Program-made: the position numbers and the translations under genes
The notes under the pieces: model-generated
What the model saw: the letters and a program-made list of their open reading frames with translations, nothing else
What the model was told of the DNA's origin: nothing
Database searches by the model: none
Assembly (NCBI GenBank): GCA_023653785.1
Contig: JAMKCH010012594.1
Location: 1-64,000 of the forward strand
Length of the DNA stretch: 64,000 bases
Reading direction: 5' to 3'
DNA from: Ophioderma brevispina
Lineage: Eukaryota; Echinodermata; Ophiuroidea; Amphilepidida; Ophiodermatidae
In this document: piece by piece, positions 12,216 through 23,069 of the stretch
Layout: every line of letters starts with the position of its first letter
How positions within the stretch are numbered: the first letter of the stretch is position 1

Positions 12216-13477
12216 ACCTAATACACTTTGCTGCGCAACGTGCGTCACAGTGCATGCCCTATGCATTGCGCGGACTTGCACATGGGTAATGCCATTTTTA
12301 AGGAATCTGATGAGGATGGTAGCTGGTTACCCTGGTAGAATGAAAAAGAAGATCTACCTACAAGGATGACGGCTCTTTAGAGCTAATGGCGGCCATCCAT
12401 CACATGCTGCCTTGCATGGTTGGCATGGCTGGTGCCCAAAGGCTAGGCCCACCGCCGAAACTGTGGATTGACGTCCAGGAAGTCATCCGGGTCCAATTAT
12501 CTGTTCTCTAATAATCCTCACACAGCAGTATTGCTAGTGTGAGGTGTCCGGCCACCCCCGTTAGCGGGGACAAACTGGATTAAAACTTTGATTTAAACTA
12601 ACTACTTCTTACCCTTAGACCAATTTCTTGAATACCTCCATTGAATTGGGAATTGGTCCAAATGCATCACACGGAGCCTGTTACTTCAAAGTGCGGCACT
12701 GACACATTTCGCATTTGAAGAATAGAGATTATTTTACACATCAAAATAACATACCCAAAAAGTTAGGAACATTAATGAGAGTCTAAAGACATCCAGGTAA
12801 CTGGAGTTCACTTATTTTTCATTTTACCCTAACTTTAATCAACTATCAACAAGGTGTCCGTTACATGAATTCCATGACTCGTACCATTATAATTAAAACC
12901 TCAAGGTCACAGACCTGGTTCAAACAGGGTGGATGCTGTTGGAATCAACTCTGGTATGTGTTTTCGTGTGTTAAACCGCATTTCTATTGTCTCTGAATAA
13001 ATGTCGCCGAGGTCATTTAATTTATAAAATCCTTCTGTTAATAATTTCAGGTGAGGTTAATAATGTATATAAAAGCTTTAAACGCTGCAAAAATTATAAT
13101 TTGATAAATCCTTTGAGGACGCACTATATTTCAAAATGTGCCAATTGTTCCTTTCCAGATCTTGTGAACGGCAATATTGGGTCACGTTATCGGGTGTTCA
13201 GTATTTCATTATGCATCGAATCACTACATACGCATTCAAAGCAGGGTGAGTGTAAATAGCATGGCTGTGTTGAGCATGCGGGTAAAACTATGCAAGTCAT
13301 GAGTCACTCATGCTTGAAATGCAGATTGCCTAGTAAATTTTGCTACTTGGTGTTCTGTTCCCTCATAATGGGTTGTTAAGGGTGCCCCACCCGATTACGA
13401 CATATAATTTTCTGTGTTTCACAGGAAAGGCGATCACCGGTATACCTTAATTACAAAATTTCATTTGAATCTTCTTA
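12216..13477. other. Intron sequence, no firm feature
   Basis: No supported exon. An acceptor-like tract near 13030 and a donor-like gtgagt near 13247 exist, but the peptide between them does not look like the host protein. Confidence 0.45.
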
Positions 13478-13780
13478 TCATATCCAAATACATTGGTTCT
13501 CAAATATGATCCAGCCAGATGTGGGTACAATGTCTGGCTGCTTCACTGAATTCTGCAAGGTCATTGTGCATTGTTGCTCTAACATTGGGCAGACCAACAG
13601 ATGTTCTATTGCGTGTGTTGCTGTTCCACAATCACAGGCAGTGTCCTGATCTGATTCCAGGTAGCCCCACTTCTGCAAGGAAACCTTAGATCGGCCGATT
13701 CTGGTTCTCAATCTGTTGAGACATCACCATTCAGCCCATGTGGAGCCAGCTCCAGGTGGAAGATGCTCACCTGGTTCAAT
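13478..13780 (-). mobile_element. LINE 3' fragment (CxC/HLLxCP tail)
   Basis: On the minus strand the frame reads CLNRLRTRIGRSK, then QKWGY, then CDCGTATHAIEHLLVCP. The pattern LNRLRTGxGR...KWG...CDCG...H(L/I)(L/V)xCP is the zinc-knuckle tail at the end of ORF2 in many CR1/jockey-type LINEs. A TGA interrupts the frame just before CLNRLRT (near 13720), and only the tail is present, so this is a dead 5'-truncated copy. It is in antisense orientation to the host gene. Confidence 0.75.
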
Positions 13781-14263
13781 GCAATAGATGTTACTTGGTC
13801 GATAGCAAGTCTTTCTTTCCACCAGGCAACTCTCTTAAATCCCTTAGAGACTGAATGTGGTATACCATTTTAACATGAGCAATATAATAATGGCCCAAGG
13901 GTTACTGTAGAAAAAAAAATTATGGTAACCATAAATAAGCACATAATAATGCTCATAGAGTTCAGGCAACATATTTTGCTGATGAAATTAAAAAGTACAT
14001 GCTTTCCAATGATTAGAAAATCTCGGGTTTAATGGGGTGAGTGGTGGGGTCAAAAGCTGAAGATTGGGTGGTATCCTTTTAACAGGTAAACATTTTAAAA
14101 ATTCACTTAGCTGGTCATGTTTTTCCTGCTTTTGATACACTGAACATGAACGGGTTACCTTTAAATTCGTAAGTCATCGGTGTAGATATAGCAAAGCCAT
14201 GTGCTTCTTAATAATCAATCATGGACTCGGTTAGACAGACAAAACACCAACATTTATTTGCAG

Positions 14264-14322
14264 AGTGAGAGATGGGACACACAGTACAGAGACCTGGACA
14301 GTTAAGATTTTGGAAAATGATG
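14264..14322 (+). CDS. Candidate short exon linking 1414 and 15982 exons
   Basis: A 59-base block lies between a very good acceptor (acatttatttgcag) and a moderate donor (gtatag). With one base completing the codon left by exon 1414-1511 and one base left over for exon 15982-16169, it restores the phase exactly. The peptide is KVRDGTHSTETWTVKILEND. It is less obviously coiled coil than its neighbours, and the donor is not ideal. It is the only such block I noticed in the 14 kb intron, so the call is tentative. Confidence 0.35.
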
Positions 14323-14447
14323 GTATAGCATTGACATGTTTTTCTCTCATTCACCATGAGGCATTGCAAGTGAAAACCCAAGTGAAAATTTGCTCATATT
14401 ATTGGCTGTGGGATGTAAACAGTTCAAATTCAAAAGTTTCACTTGTA

Positions 14448-14766
14448 AATTTTCAGAGATGTAACTTTCCGGAAATTTCCGGATTTGGGGCCATAAATAA
14501 AAAATCTGGAAATGTTAAAAAAAAAAAAAAAAAATTCAATTTCTGAGATCATAGTGTTCATGATAAAGGTATAACTGCATAAAAAACACAAGTTTTAAGT
14601 ACCAATTTATTTTGTAGAAGGGGTCTTGTACCCCAAAATCACGTAAGAAAATATGTTCCTCGGAGCTTCACCGGATGCTATATGCTAAAATTTGGCATTT
14701 AATGTTGGTTCAAATTTTGGATTTTCAGGAAATGGGACTGCTTCTCTGTTACATCTCTGAATTTTG
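14448..14766. mobile_element. MITE family C copy 1
   Basis: Terminal inverted repeat aaattttcagagatgtaac at the left and gttacatctctgaattttg at the right, 18-19 bases. The interior has ccggaaatttccgg and a poly-A tract, and is homologous to 43343-43617. Non-coding. Confidence 0.75.
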
Positions 14767-14915
14767 TTGAGTTAGCTCCAAAAGACCAAATTAGACCAAG
14801 TCTCATGATAATACATTGTTAAACTGATCATCCAAAAGCAAGTAGCAAAAGTGTTACTCTATAAAATTACTAACAAACCTGCTAAATTGTTTGGTATGCT
14901 TAATTTTCAAAATTC

Positions 14916-15249
14916 TTAAAGGTGCATTTCGTGATTTCAGCACCTTCTGTTTTATTCATTGATCACTAGATATCCTTGAGAAAAGCTTATTCTCCAAATT
15001 TGAGCTGGTCCCAATATTGCGGTTTTGTGTTATGAGCAATTGCTCGTTTCCCACGGTCCCATATGCACTGTGTTGTAATTTCTGTACGGACAGAAAATAC
15101 AAAATTGCGAATTTCTTACAGATGCGACCGAATTTGCACATAAGATTGTGCACACGTGGATTACTAAAGCTAACGGTTCAGATGATATAAAAATCTCAAC
15201 ATTCTTTAGGCGGGGGGACGAGGCTGTGGATCATGAAATGCCCCTTTAA
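14916..15249. mobile_element. TTAA-bounded MITE, family D
   Basis: Left end ttaaaggtgcatttcgtgat, right end atcatgaaatgcccctttaa: inverted repeats of about 20 bases with TTAA borders. The antisense open frame inside (14956-15153) matches nothing I recognise and is most likely chance. Confidence 0.75.
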
Positions 15250-15981
15250 ACATGTGTTACCTGATTGATAAATCTCATCCCCAGCCCCCATCCACTTCAC
15301 CTCATAAAAAGTGAGATTTTGATATCATGATTTTCCTTCCAATATCTAAACTGCTGGATTAATTTAGCTCAAATTTGGAATTCTGGTGTTTGTGATATGC
15401 TTTCATGCAAAGTTGAAATATTAGGCAGTCCTGGGTTTTCCCGATCACCTGGCTGAATGACCCGGCATCAACATCGACCCCACCAAGTTTTCAGTCAATA
15501 CACCAGCGTTACCCCATTTTACCTCCTTTGACCTTGAACGGACCCCCGTGACATTGCTACACTAACCAATACAAAACTCGGTCTTCGTTCGGCAAGGGGC
15601 ACCCGCCTACCAAGTTTCAGGAAAGTGGACCCTCGGTCTCTGAGAAAATAGACTGTCCGTCAGCTACACAGACACCGGTATTAATATATAGATGAAAAAA
15701 TTGGCTCATTATCTTAATATATGAAAAATACAACTCAGTTCACTACCTCTAAGGTGTACAAATTGCCAACTATCAAAACATTTGATACCATAGGCAATAC
15801 TAATGTGATATATAAATGCTACATATCATACTATTCCTACCAAATAAAGCTTGACCCGGGGAAACAGTCCCAGGTAGACATAAGTGCTCTATCAAAATAA
15901 TACAATCTTGTTTGAGTCTTTGCAGGTTTTCAAATCAGCTTACATCACTCTTTTTTTTTAACTTGTACTTTCCCCTTCTAG
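15250..15981. other. Intron sequence up to the 15982 acceptor
   Basis: No repeat structure or exon seen. A pyrimidine-rich tract (tttttttttaacttgtactttccccttctag) immediately precedes the next exon. Confidence 0.5.
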
Positions 15982-16169
15982 AATTCACCTGTGCAGTGAG
16001 GCCACCTGAGGTGCAATGCGGCGGAAAGGAGTACAGCCGTCGAGTGGAAACAAATGGCTTCCCTCAGTTGAGGGCGCTAGCCAAAAAGACAGAGTGTGCA
16101 CTTCAGGCCGCCAATGAGAAACTTAAGAAATCTAGGAGACAATTAGATGAACTAGAAACTTTTGTGAAA
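15982..16169 (+). CDS. Internal exon of the coiled-coil (centlein-like?) protein
   Basis: A 188-base exon (2 bases plus 62 codons) between acceptor cccttctag and the strong donor gtaagt. The frame gives a Cys/Pro-containing start, then LRALAKKTECALQAANEKL and KKSRRQLDELETFVK. The last part is a strongly helical Lys/Glu/Leu segment that joins in phase 0 to SLADELLRQVQ of exon 27159. An internal acceptor (cctgtgcag, 15995) would give a shorter exon in the same phase. From memory, a 'KALAK-T...A...NEKL' plus 'F(I/V)K-LA-E' pattern occurs near the C-terminus of centlein, which is the basis for the family suggestion. Confidence 0.8.
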
Positions 16170-16516
16170 GTAAGTATTGGAATACAATGTTCCCAAAAAG
16201 AACCCTAAAAGGACTCTCATCTTTAACCTTTTATAATGAGCGTCTTCATGTGGAAACAATAATTCTTTAGCTTTTCATGAACTGAGGAAAAAAATATTTT
16301 AATCGTTTAAAATGCTTATGTTATAGCTCTAATGAAAAATCAGGCCATTTTTTTACTTTGTCCACTGACACCGGCTATGTTTTTATCGTTTCTTTCCGTA
16401 GAGGCACATTATGTAGCACTGCATTCTACTTTTCTTGTCAACCAATCATGATACCACAAATATGGTAAAAGAAGATCCATCAAGAAATTAAAGTTGTGTT
16501 ACACATTCCACTGTGA
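16170..16516. other. Intron sequence, no feature seen
   Basis: AT-rich intron DNA immediately after the gtaagt donor. Nothing recognised. Confidence 0.5.
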
Positions 16517-16828
16517 TTAAAGGTGATTTTTCCGATTTTTGTCTAATCACGTTCTCTACTTGTATGAGAGGCCAGACACTTGTCCACACTGACTATTAAG
16601 TATGTGGGAAACAGGACTTGTGGGTTGATGTAGACGCGAAAAACTGCATAGTGCAACGCCCTATTCTGTACTGTGCTATATTGATGGTAACCACTAAAAC
16701 GGAGTTTTTGATTATATCGGAAAAAGACATGGATTTGAAAGCGAAAGTAACAGGACAATAATGAGAAAATACGGCCTTCATCTGAACTACTTCCGGTTAA
16801 TCCTAAAGACGATCGGAAAAAGCACCTT
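16517..16828. mobile_element. MITE abutting the left edge of a larger element
   Basis: Left end ttaaaggtgatttttccgat, right end atcggaaaaagcacctt. The inverted repeats are about 17 bases. The right end falls within a few bases of the start of the 16832-25304 element. Non-coding. Confidence 0.6.
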
Positions 16829-17327
16829 TGGAAAGACACTATCATGATTTATCCAAAAGAATCAAAATTTAAATTTGACGAATAGCTTAAACTGAAGGAT
16901 AATCTGTAGAATTATCATAACGGTACTTTTTCCAACTGAATAATGTACAGAAAAGGAAGAGAAAACGGCAGTGTTCAAGATTCGCAAACCTCCATTCAAT
17001 TACGTGTTGTAGAAAGTGTCCGTACGGACAGAAATGACTAAAACTTCTGATTTGTCCTTATTAAGTTGCTTCTGGTCTTATCCTTTGCAGGATATTAGGA
17101 TCCTGTACTTGTTACAGACATAAAAAAATCAGATTTTTGATGATTTTTGATATCTGAATAATTAGAATCACTGATCGTATTAATTTAGGCACCATTTTCT
17201 AACCCAAACATCAATCTTATTATGTGTTGAAGCCGATCTGCATTTATCACCAATTTTGTAGAATCTGTTTTTACTCAATGAATAATTAAAAAACGCACTT
17301 AAAATATAACGATCAGTCTTCAAAAAT

Positions 17328-17475
17328 CACCCTACAATCTCATAGTACGTTCCAATTCAAGCCTGACTTAAGGCCTTTTCATTTTCTATGCCAATTAGCA
17401 TTACCTCTTACGATTACCACTGTAAAATTTGGCAACCCCTGATGGCGCCACGTCAGGGCCAATGATCTAGAACAC
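17328..17475 (+). repeat. Left inverted terminal repeat of DIRS element 1
   Basis: Contains ccaattcaagcctgactta, ctgtaaaatttggcaacccc and cagggccaatgatctag, each present in reverse complement at 24440-24575. The first 45 bases also match, in reverse complement, the left half of the internal complementary region. Confidence 0.8.
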
Positions 17476-18157
17476 TGACTTCTCATTTGCTACGCTCATA
17501 GCAAGTTGGGTGCTCTTATGTGCTTGAGAAGTTGCAATTTTCAGCGGATTTTTAGCTTTTACTCACCATCTACCCTATACGTGTGCTACGCAAGTTTTCT
17601 GACCAATTTGGTTCTGGTGCTGCTTCAGCCCATCCAAATTGCTTGTGCAAAACTGCTGTGCCGTTTAGGTGAGTCAGTGTTGTGTACTTTCCGCAAAAAG
17701 ATGGCGGCTAGTTCACACGTGTATTACAAGTGTCTGCATCGGGCAGAACCTTCGAGTAATTCCAACATTAATCTAGCGCTTGAGTTGGGGAGCTTAGTGG
17801 TGCATAGATGTTCCTGAGTAGTTATCTCGCGTTTTCATCGGCTTACTTGCTGTTGTTTTCCTGGTCATCCTTTCACCCACTATTCTAACGGTAACTGGGG
17901 TACGATCCGGACGCCATAAAGGTAGTCGGCCATCTGGGCTGAAGCGTTCATAACTCGGCCGTTCTGCATCGGAAATTCATGGTCGCCATTGTTTCATTGC
18001 ACCGGGGCGGGTTGTGTTTGAGCCCCCCACCGTTGCCCCCGTGGACTTACGGGTCTACGGGTCAGTTTATGGTCTTCCCGTCACCGGGGGCCCACTCGTT
18101 ATTACGGCGGGGCCTTACCGTTCACGGGAATACTTAGAATGGTGACTCTTTTTTTCA

Positions 18158-18640
18158 GCGGACAATTTTGGATTTTTTTACCGGTGGAATTTTACCGCGT
18201 AGACTCATTTGGTTCCGAAATAAGCATCGGCGGTGCGATACGGCAGTTTTATGTTCCATATGTCCACTGACCCAAAACCTGGAAGTACGTGCTCTTCTAT
18301 GGGAGTTAGGACCAACCGCGTTTTCTTCCGGTTTTCCACGTTTGCGGGGGCTCCACTTTACCGTTGTCACGGCCGAGCCTTACCGTTATGGGGGATTGTC
18401 GGCTGGGACACTTTTCCGGCGGCCATTTTGAATTTTTGCCGACCGATATTTTACCCGCTTAACCTTATTTGGTTTCGAACTAAAAAATTGGCGGTCTCGA
18501 TAAACAAATTTCATCCATATTTCAAAATACCCCGAAACCGGAAGTACGTGCTCTTTTCTATGGGAGTTAGGCTCCAGAGGGATTTTTTCGCGTTTGAGCG
18601 GGCTATACCGGTTCAACTCGGTAGTTTTGGGCTAGGATGG
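18158..18640 (+). repeat. ~258 bp tandem duplication in DIRS 1 leader
   Basis: Two direct units start near 18160 and 18418. Both hold an aattttg(g/a)atttttt block, tttggttccgaa/tttggtttcgaa and ggaagtacgtgctcttctatgggagttagg-type sequence. It lies ahead of the gag-like frames and may be a leader or promoter repeat. Function is not shown. Confidence 0.65.
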
Positions 18641-18752
18641 AATCAATTGTAGGCTAGGCTAATTGTGCTTAAGAGAGATCTCCCGGTTATGGTTCTTTAA
18701 AGTTCCTAACCGTCTTGAAGTTCTCTATTTTTTGTCTTCATCCAGATAAGAC

Positions 18753-21118
18753 ATGAGATTTCGACTCAGAGACCGAGAAGAAGCCCAGCAACCCAGTGTA
18801 GCCGGTAGCAGCCAGGATAGCAGCCGTTCAAGACCGCCGCATCTGGGCCGAGGTTTGATCCTAACGCTCAGACCGCCGCCGAGATACCGCAGAGCCGCTT
18901 CCGGAGCCGTGGCAGAAGTCGGGATCACCGCAAGAGCCGTTCCGGTAGCCGAGTGGGATACCGCAAGAGCCGTTCCGGACGCCGTTTCTGTTGGAAGCCG
19001 TTCCTGGGATCACCGAAAGAGCCGTTCCGGAAGCGTGGCCGCAGTCTCGGGATCACCGCCAAGAGCGGTTCCGGGAGCCGGGAGCCGCGCCGGGATCACA
19101 GCAAGAGCGTTTCGGAAGCAGTTGGCAGCCGTCGGGATCACCGCAAGAGCCGTTCCGGGAGACGGAGCCGCCGCCGGGATCACCGCAAAGAGCCGTTCCG
19201 GAACGCCGTGGCAGCCCTCGGGATCACCGCAAAGAGCCGTTCTGGGAGACGGCACCGCGAAGGGGGATTCACCACAAAGAGCCGTTTCGGGGGGACCGTG
19301 ACCGGCCGTCGGGATCACCGCAAGAGCCCGTTCCGGTAAGCCCGTAATCGCGAGCCGAACCGCCGCCAGGCTCACCGCAGGATCACACGCCGAGCTTACC
19401 ACTCTCCACCGCAGGATATTGGTCTCCCAGTCAGGATTTGGAATCACGCAAGCGCCGGGGATACAGCAGGAGCCGGGATCACCGCAAGCACCGGGAACAC
19501 CGCAAGCGCCGGCATCACCGAAGCACCGGAATCACCGCAAGAACCGGAATCACCGCAAGCGCCGGGGACACCGCAAGCGCCGGGAATAACCGCAAGCGCG
19601 AGATCACCGCAAGGCACTTGATCCGCAAGCGCCGGATCACCGCAAGCTCCGGGATATCCGGCAAGACGACGGTGATCCCGCAAGCGCCGGGATCACGCAA
19701 GCTCCGAGATCACAGCAAGCGCCGGGATCACCCGCAAGCGCCGGGATCACGCGAGCGCGGGATCACCGCGAGCGGCCGAGATCACCGCAGTGCCGGGATC
19801 ACCGCAGCCGCAGGAATCACCGCAAGCGCCGGCATCGCCGCAAGTACCGGGATCGCCATAAGCGACGGGGGGACGCCGAAGCGCCGGGATCACCGCAAAG
19901 CCGGGTCACCGAAGTGCGTTCGCGCAGCACGATCACCAATTGGATCTACGCAGCTGCCGTTCTCGGAGCTGTGGTAACAGCAGCTACCGTCCGGATTACC
20001 GGCGGAGCCGCTCCTTGGAGCCGTGGCCGCCGCAGCCCCAAGGATATTTACGACTGCCGCAAAGGAACGGACGGGATAGCCCGAGAGACCACCGCCCGGC
20101 GTAAATCACCCGGCGACCCAAGCCGCGGACTGCCGGGACCCAGCCGTGTCGCCGGGGGACAGGCCCGATCGCCGGGGCGACCGCGACCGGCGGATAAGCC
20201 GGACTTCAGGGCAGCCACCGGACCCAACGGCAACCAGCGAGGACGCAGTTAGTCCACACAGCGCCGTCCGCATGGGACGATCTTCTGGGTCCAGGCAAGA
20301 TTCCTGAACCGCCAAGTTTTACCCGACGAGTGGGTCGTGCATGGACGGACATCGGGGACAGGAATTCTTGAGGCGTTCAACCATAACTCACGCACGCTCC
20401 CTCATCGGACACGTAACTTAAACGATCAAGCCACAGAGGAACCTCAAGAGGATCATCAAGGCCGGCGTCTCAGGAGGGTTGGGGTAGAAAGGATCCTCCA
20501 CCTGAAGAAGATCCGACAACTAGGGCAAGTCGTTCACAGTGATACCAGAGCACTTAGGGGCGGCCTCTTCCTTTTTAGCAGTGTGATAGAGCGGGGCACA
20601 CCGATCCAGTGGCATGAACTTCACAGAGATTGACGAGCTGGGAGAGGCTAGTGCAGGGGTAAAAAGCCAGAGAAGCGGCGGCGTACGTACCATCTTATCT
20701 CCCTCAGGAGCTCTGCGACCTGTCACCGGAAGAACCAACCGGAACGGAACGTCCTTCCGGGCCCCCCCCACAATGGGACCAGAAAGGGGACGCCGAGTTG
20801 GGCGGCCTGGAAACCGTGGCCTGGGATTGGTATGCGACTATTGAATGCATCTTGCCTCAACTTCGCCCACCTGATGAACGAATGTCTACACCCTGTCAGG
20901 TTTGCGATGAGTGCAGGGGACAGAACGTTCACATTATATACACTCCGGGCCTAGCGGCCTGCAAGGGGGAAACCGCTAAGGGCTATCGCAGTAACTCGCC
21001 TAATTGGCAGAAAGTGAGTGCCCGCCTACGCCCTCAACTCCTGAGCCCGCGGCAGTTCCTGGAAAGGAATACAGAACCTGACCTCTTCGGGGGACCTACA
21101 CGAGGAGGATGTCGCTAA
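18753..21118 (+). pseudogene. Gag-like region of DIRS element 1 (decayed)
   Basis: Overlapping plus-strand frames (18753-19301, 18953-19339, 19438-19977, 19914-20252, 20337-20633, 20798-21118) replace one another through frameshifts across this GC-rich stretch. The first part encodes Arg/Ser/His-rich repeats around RDHRKSRSG. Later frames include a Trp-Asp-Trp-Tyr block and a Cys-x2-Cys block (PCQVCDEC). Its position upstream of the reverse transcriptase and its basic low-complexity sequence fit a DIRS gag (ORF1). No specific capsid fold can be named, so the assignment is by position and composition. Not a host gene. Confidence 0.6.
18905..19920 (+). repeat. RDHRK/RS-coding minisatellite
   Basis: Block one (18905-19335) repeats gggatcaccgcaagagcc followed by gttccgg about every 33-70 bases. 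Block two (19437-19920) repeats cgccgggatcaccgcaag about every 18 bases with variants. Read in one frame the units give RDHRKSRSG and RRDHRK. Other frames give GITARAV- or PGSPQ-type strings. Indels between units scramble the frame. Confidence 0.8.
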
Positions 21119-21354
21119 CCAGAAGGCCTAGGGCCTGCGAACGCCAGAAGGAGAAGAAGGCGGCGCCGGACTAGCAAGGGACCCCTCCAGCAGCAGCAGC
21201 AAGCAGCAGACTTTTCGTATGTCAGGACTCCAATCAGAAGACAGAACCAGCCGTCAAGAAAAAACACACAAGGTCAATCTCACCGGAGGGAGCAAGGATA
21301 CCGACACAAGGGCAGCGACGGCGGGGATGCAACAAGGGAGATCGATCAGGGGGG

Positions 21355-22110
21355 TTGGGGGGTCACGATGTGCTTCCTCCCCCCAGAAGAGGAGGTGACT
21401 ATCCCCAGACCTCAGAACTACCCTGCGGTGGGGGGGGGGAGGGATACTCATACACCGTTGGAGGACGAGTGGACTTCGAACTAATGGGTTCTGCGCACAC
21501 TAAAGATGGTGATCCCCAAGGACGAAAACAGAAGGTAAGCCCTTCCAAGAGGCCGAACAACTGCTTCAGAAGGCGGCGATCTTTCAGGTACAGTCCCGGC
21601 TTTTCGTAAGCATTCACCTCAGCGCTGTCTCTCCATGCAAGGAAAGCCGACGAGTGGCGCCCAATCCTCAACACGAAAGCGCTCAGCCAGTTATTCAATC
21701 ACGCCTCTTCAAGATGGGGAGCCTATCAGCAGCTCTCAAGGGATACTCAGGGCCGGGGGAGCATCCACTCTTGACTTAAAGGGTGCTTACTTCCACTCTA
21801 CGATACATCTGTCACACAGGAAAGTGGCTTCGGTTATATATCGATTCCGTGTTCTATTCAGTTCCAGTGCCTCCCGTTATGGATTACCGACAGTGTCCCG
21901 CACATTCACCAGGGATAGTGAATGAAGATCTGTAGCAGGAGTTCCTCGGGCGGAGAAAGAAGCATTCGCATTCGCTTAATTGGACGACTGGCTACTGGCA
22001 TCGCATTCCCAGGGACAACTTCAACACTCCTTCGCGGAGCTTTGACTTTTAAAGGGCGACACTGATCTTCAAGCGGGGAATGGCGTGTCCGACCGCCGAC
22101 CGAGAGCATC
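21355..22110 (+). pseudogene. Reverse transcriptase of DIRS element 1 (decayed)
   Basis: The frame 21635-21925 contains LDLKGAYFHSTIHLSHRK (21768-21822), which is the DLKDAYFHIPIHPxHRK block of DIRS/Ngaro and Ty3-type reverse transcriptases (palm motif A, first catalytic Asp). It is followed by a YGLPTVSRTFTRD block corresponding to the LPFGLSTAPxxFT motif. The catalytic Asp-Asp pair is visible at 21983-21988, followed by WLLAS. TAA replaces the residue expected two positions before the pair, and the frame differs from motif A. An upstream VGGRVDF block (near 21460) matches the GGRL start of DIRS polymerases. Inactive. Confidence 0.8.
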
Positions 22111-22177
22111 GTCATATTATACGACGCTGTGCGCCGGGATCCTCATAAAACTCAATTGACTACTGGGCTTCACAGCC

Positions 22178-22760
22178 ATGCAGTATGACAAAGGTGGTAT
22201 CACGCCGCAGAATTCGCATGCAAGTAGTATAGCTGCTCGTCTATCGCGTTTCAATATTCGCCGAGACCAGATGTCCAAGAGTATTCCAGAGGTCCCACAC
22301 GTCAGAAGAACGCGGATAGCGTGGTGGTCTCAGCTGGATAATCTCCGCCGGGAAAATACTACATCAAGACCATCACCTTTCATTCCCAGGACGGATGCAT
22401 CTAGAGCGGGTGGGGAAACCCCCGAGGAGACACCGCCTCTCGGGGACTCGGACAAGGAGAGTGACCAAGAATCAAATTATAACGTTGGAGCTGTGGGGGT
22501 TTATCTGGCGCCGGGGCTGACTCTCCATCTGGTCAAGGGAGATCACGTTCACTGAACGGGTGCGATAACATGCCGGTCGTCTCCTACTAACAAGCAGGGA
22601 GGGATCCGGGAGTCGCATCATTTGCCTACCGACAATCCTGGAGTGGTGTCTCAGTCATCAGGACCACCTGACGCCCTCCTCTTCCCGGGGTATGTAGACA
22701 ACACATTGGCAGATGCCCTGTCAAGGAAGACAGCCGGGAAGGCAGGACTTCGAGTGTCCG
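22178..22760 (+). pseudogene. RNase H domain of DIRS element 1 (decayed)
   Basis: Near the 3' part the frame 22622-23020 includes FPGYVDNTLADALSR (22682-22726). This matches the conserved end of the DIRS RNase H domain, where His/Phe-PG-xxN-x-xAD-xLSR carries the last catalytic Asp. About 40 codons upstream, another frame shows an ILEWCLSHQ-like helix, the usual preceding element. The earlier acidic residues lie in other frames, so the domain is broken by shifts. In the living element it would remove RNA from the cDNA hybrid. Confidence 0.7.
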
Positions 22761-22904
22761 GGTCGTCGCGTGGAGTGCACCTTATCCCAATATGCAGAAT
22801 GGCTTCTACGGATGGTGATAACCCCCACGTGAACAATGTCGCAAGACCGCCCTCAACGCACGCTCCCGGAACATTTTTGCTCGTGGACCAAGGCTCCAAC
22901 CAAG

Positions 22905-23062
22905 GTATCGTTCCCCCGTCATCGGGGGCCCCACTACCGTTATTACGGCCGGGCCTTTACCGTTCACGGGGATACTTAAAAATGGATATTGGTCCTCCCG
23001 TCATCGGGGGCCCCCACTAACGTTCTTACGGCAGGGCATTACCGTTCACAGGAATACTTACA
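22905..23062 (+). repeat. ~75-88 bp direct repeats shared with DIRS 1 leader
   Basis: Two adjacent copies (starting about 22907 and 22995) of ccgtcatcgggggcccc, then cgttattacggc, then ttaccgttcac and gatactta. A third copy lies at about 18077-18140, 4.8 kb away in the leader, in the same orientation. Confidence 0.75.
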
Positions 23063-23069
23063 TTTGATA

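Noticed and set aside
18905..19920. CRISPR-like array from regular repeats
   Set aside because: Units are 15-35 bases with no unique spacers, in a eukaryotic retrotransposon; it is a minisatellite.
18725..21698. Many minus-strand frames opposite DIRS element 1
   Set aside because: They mirror the GC-rich repeats; only the plus strand carries retrotransposon motifs.
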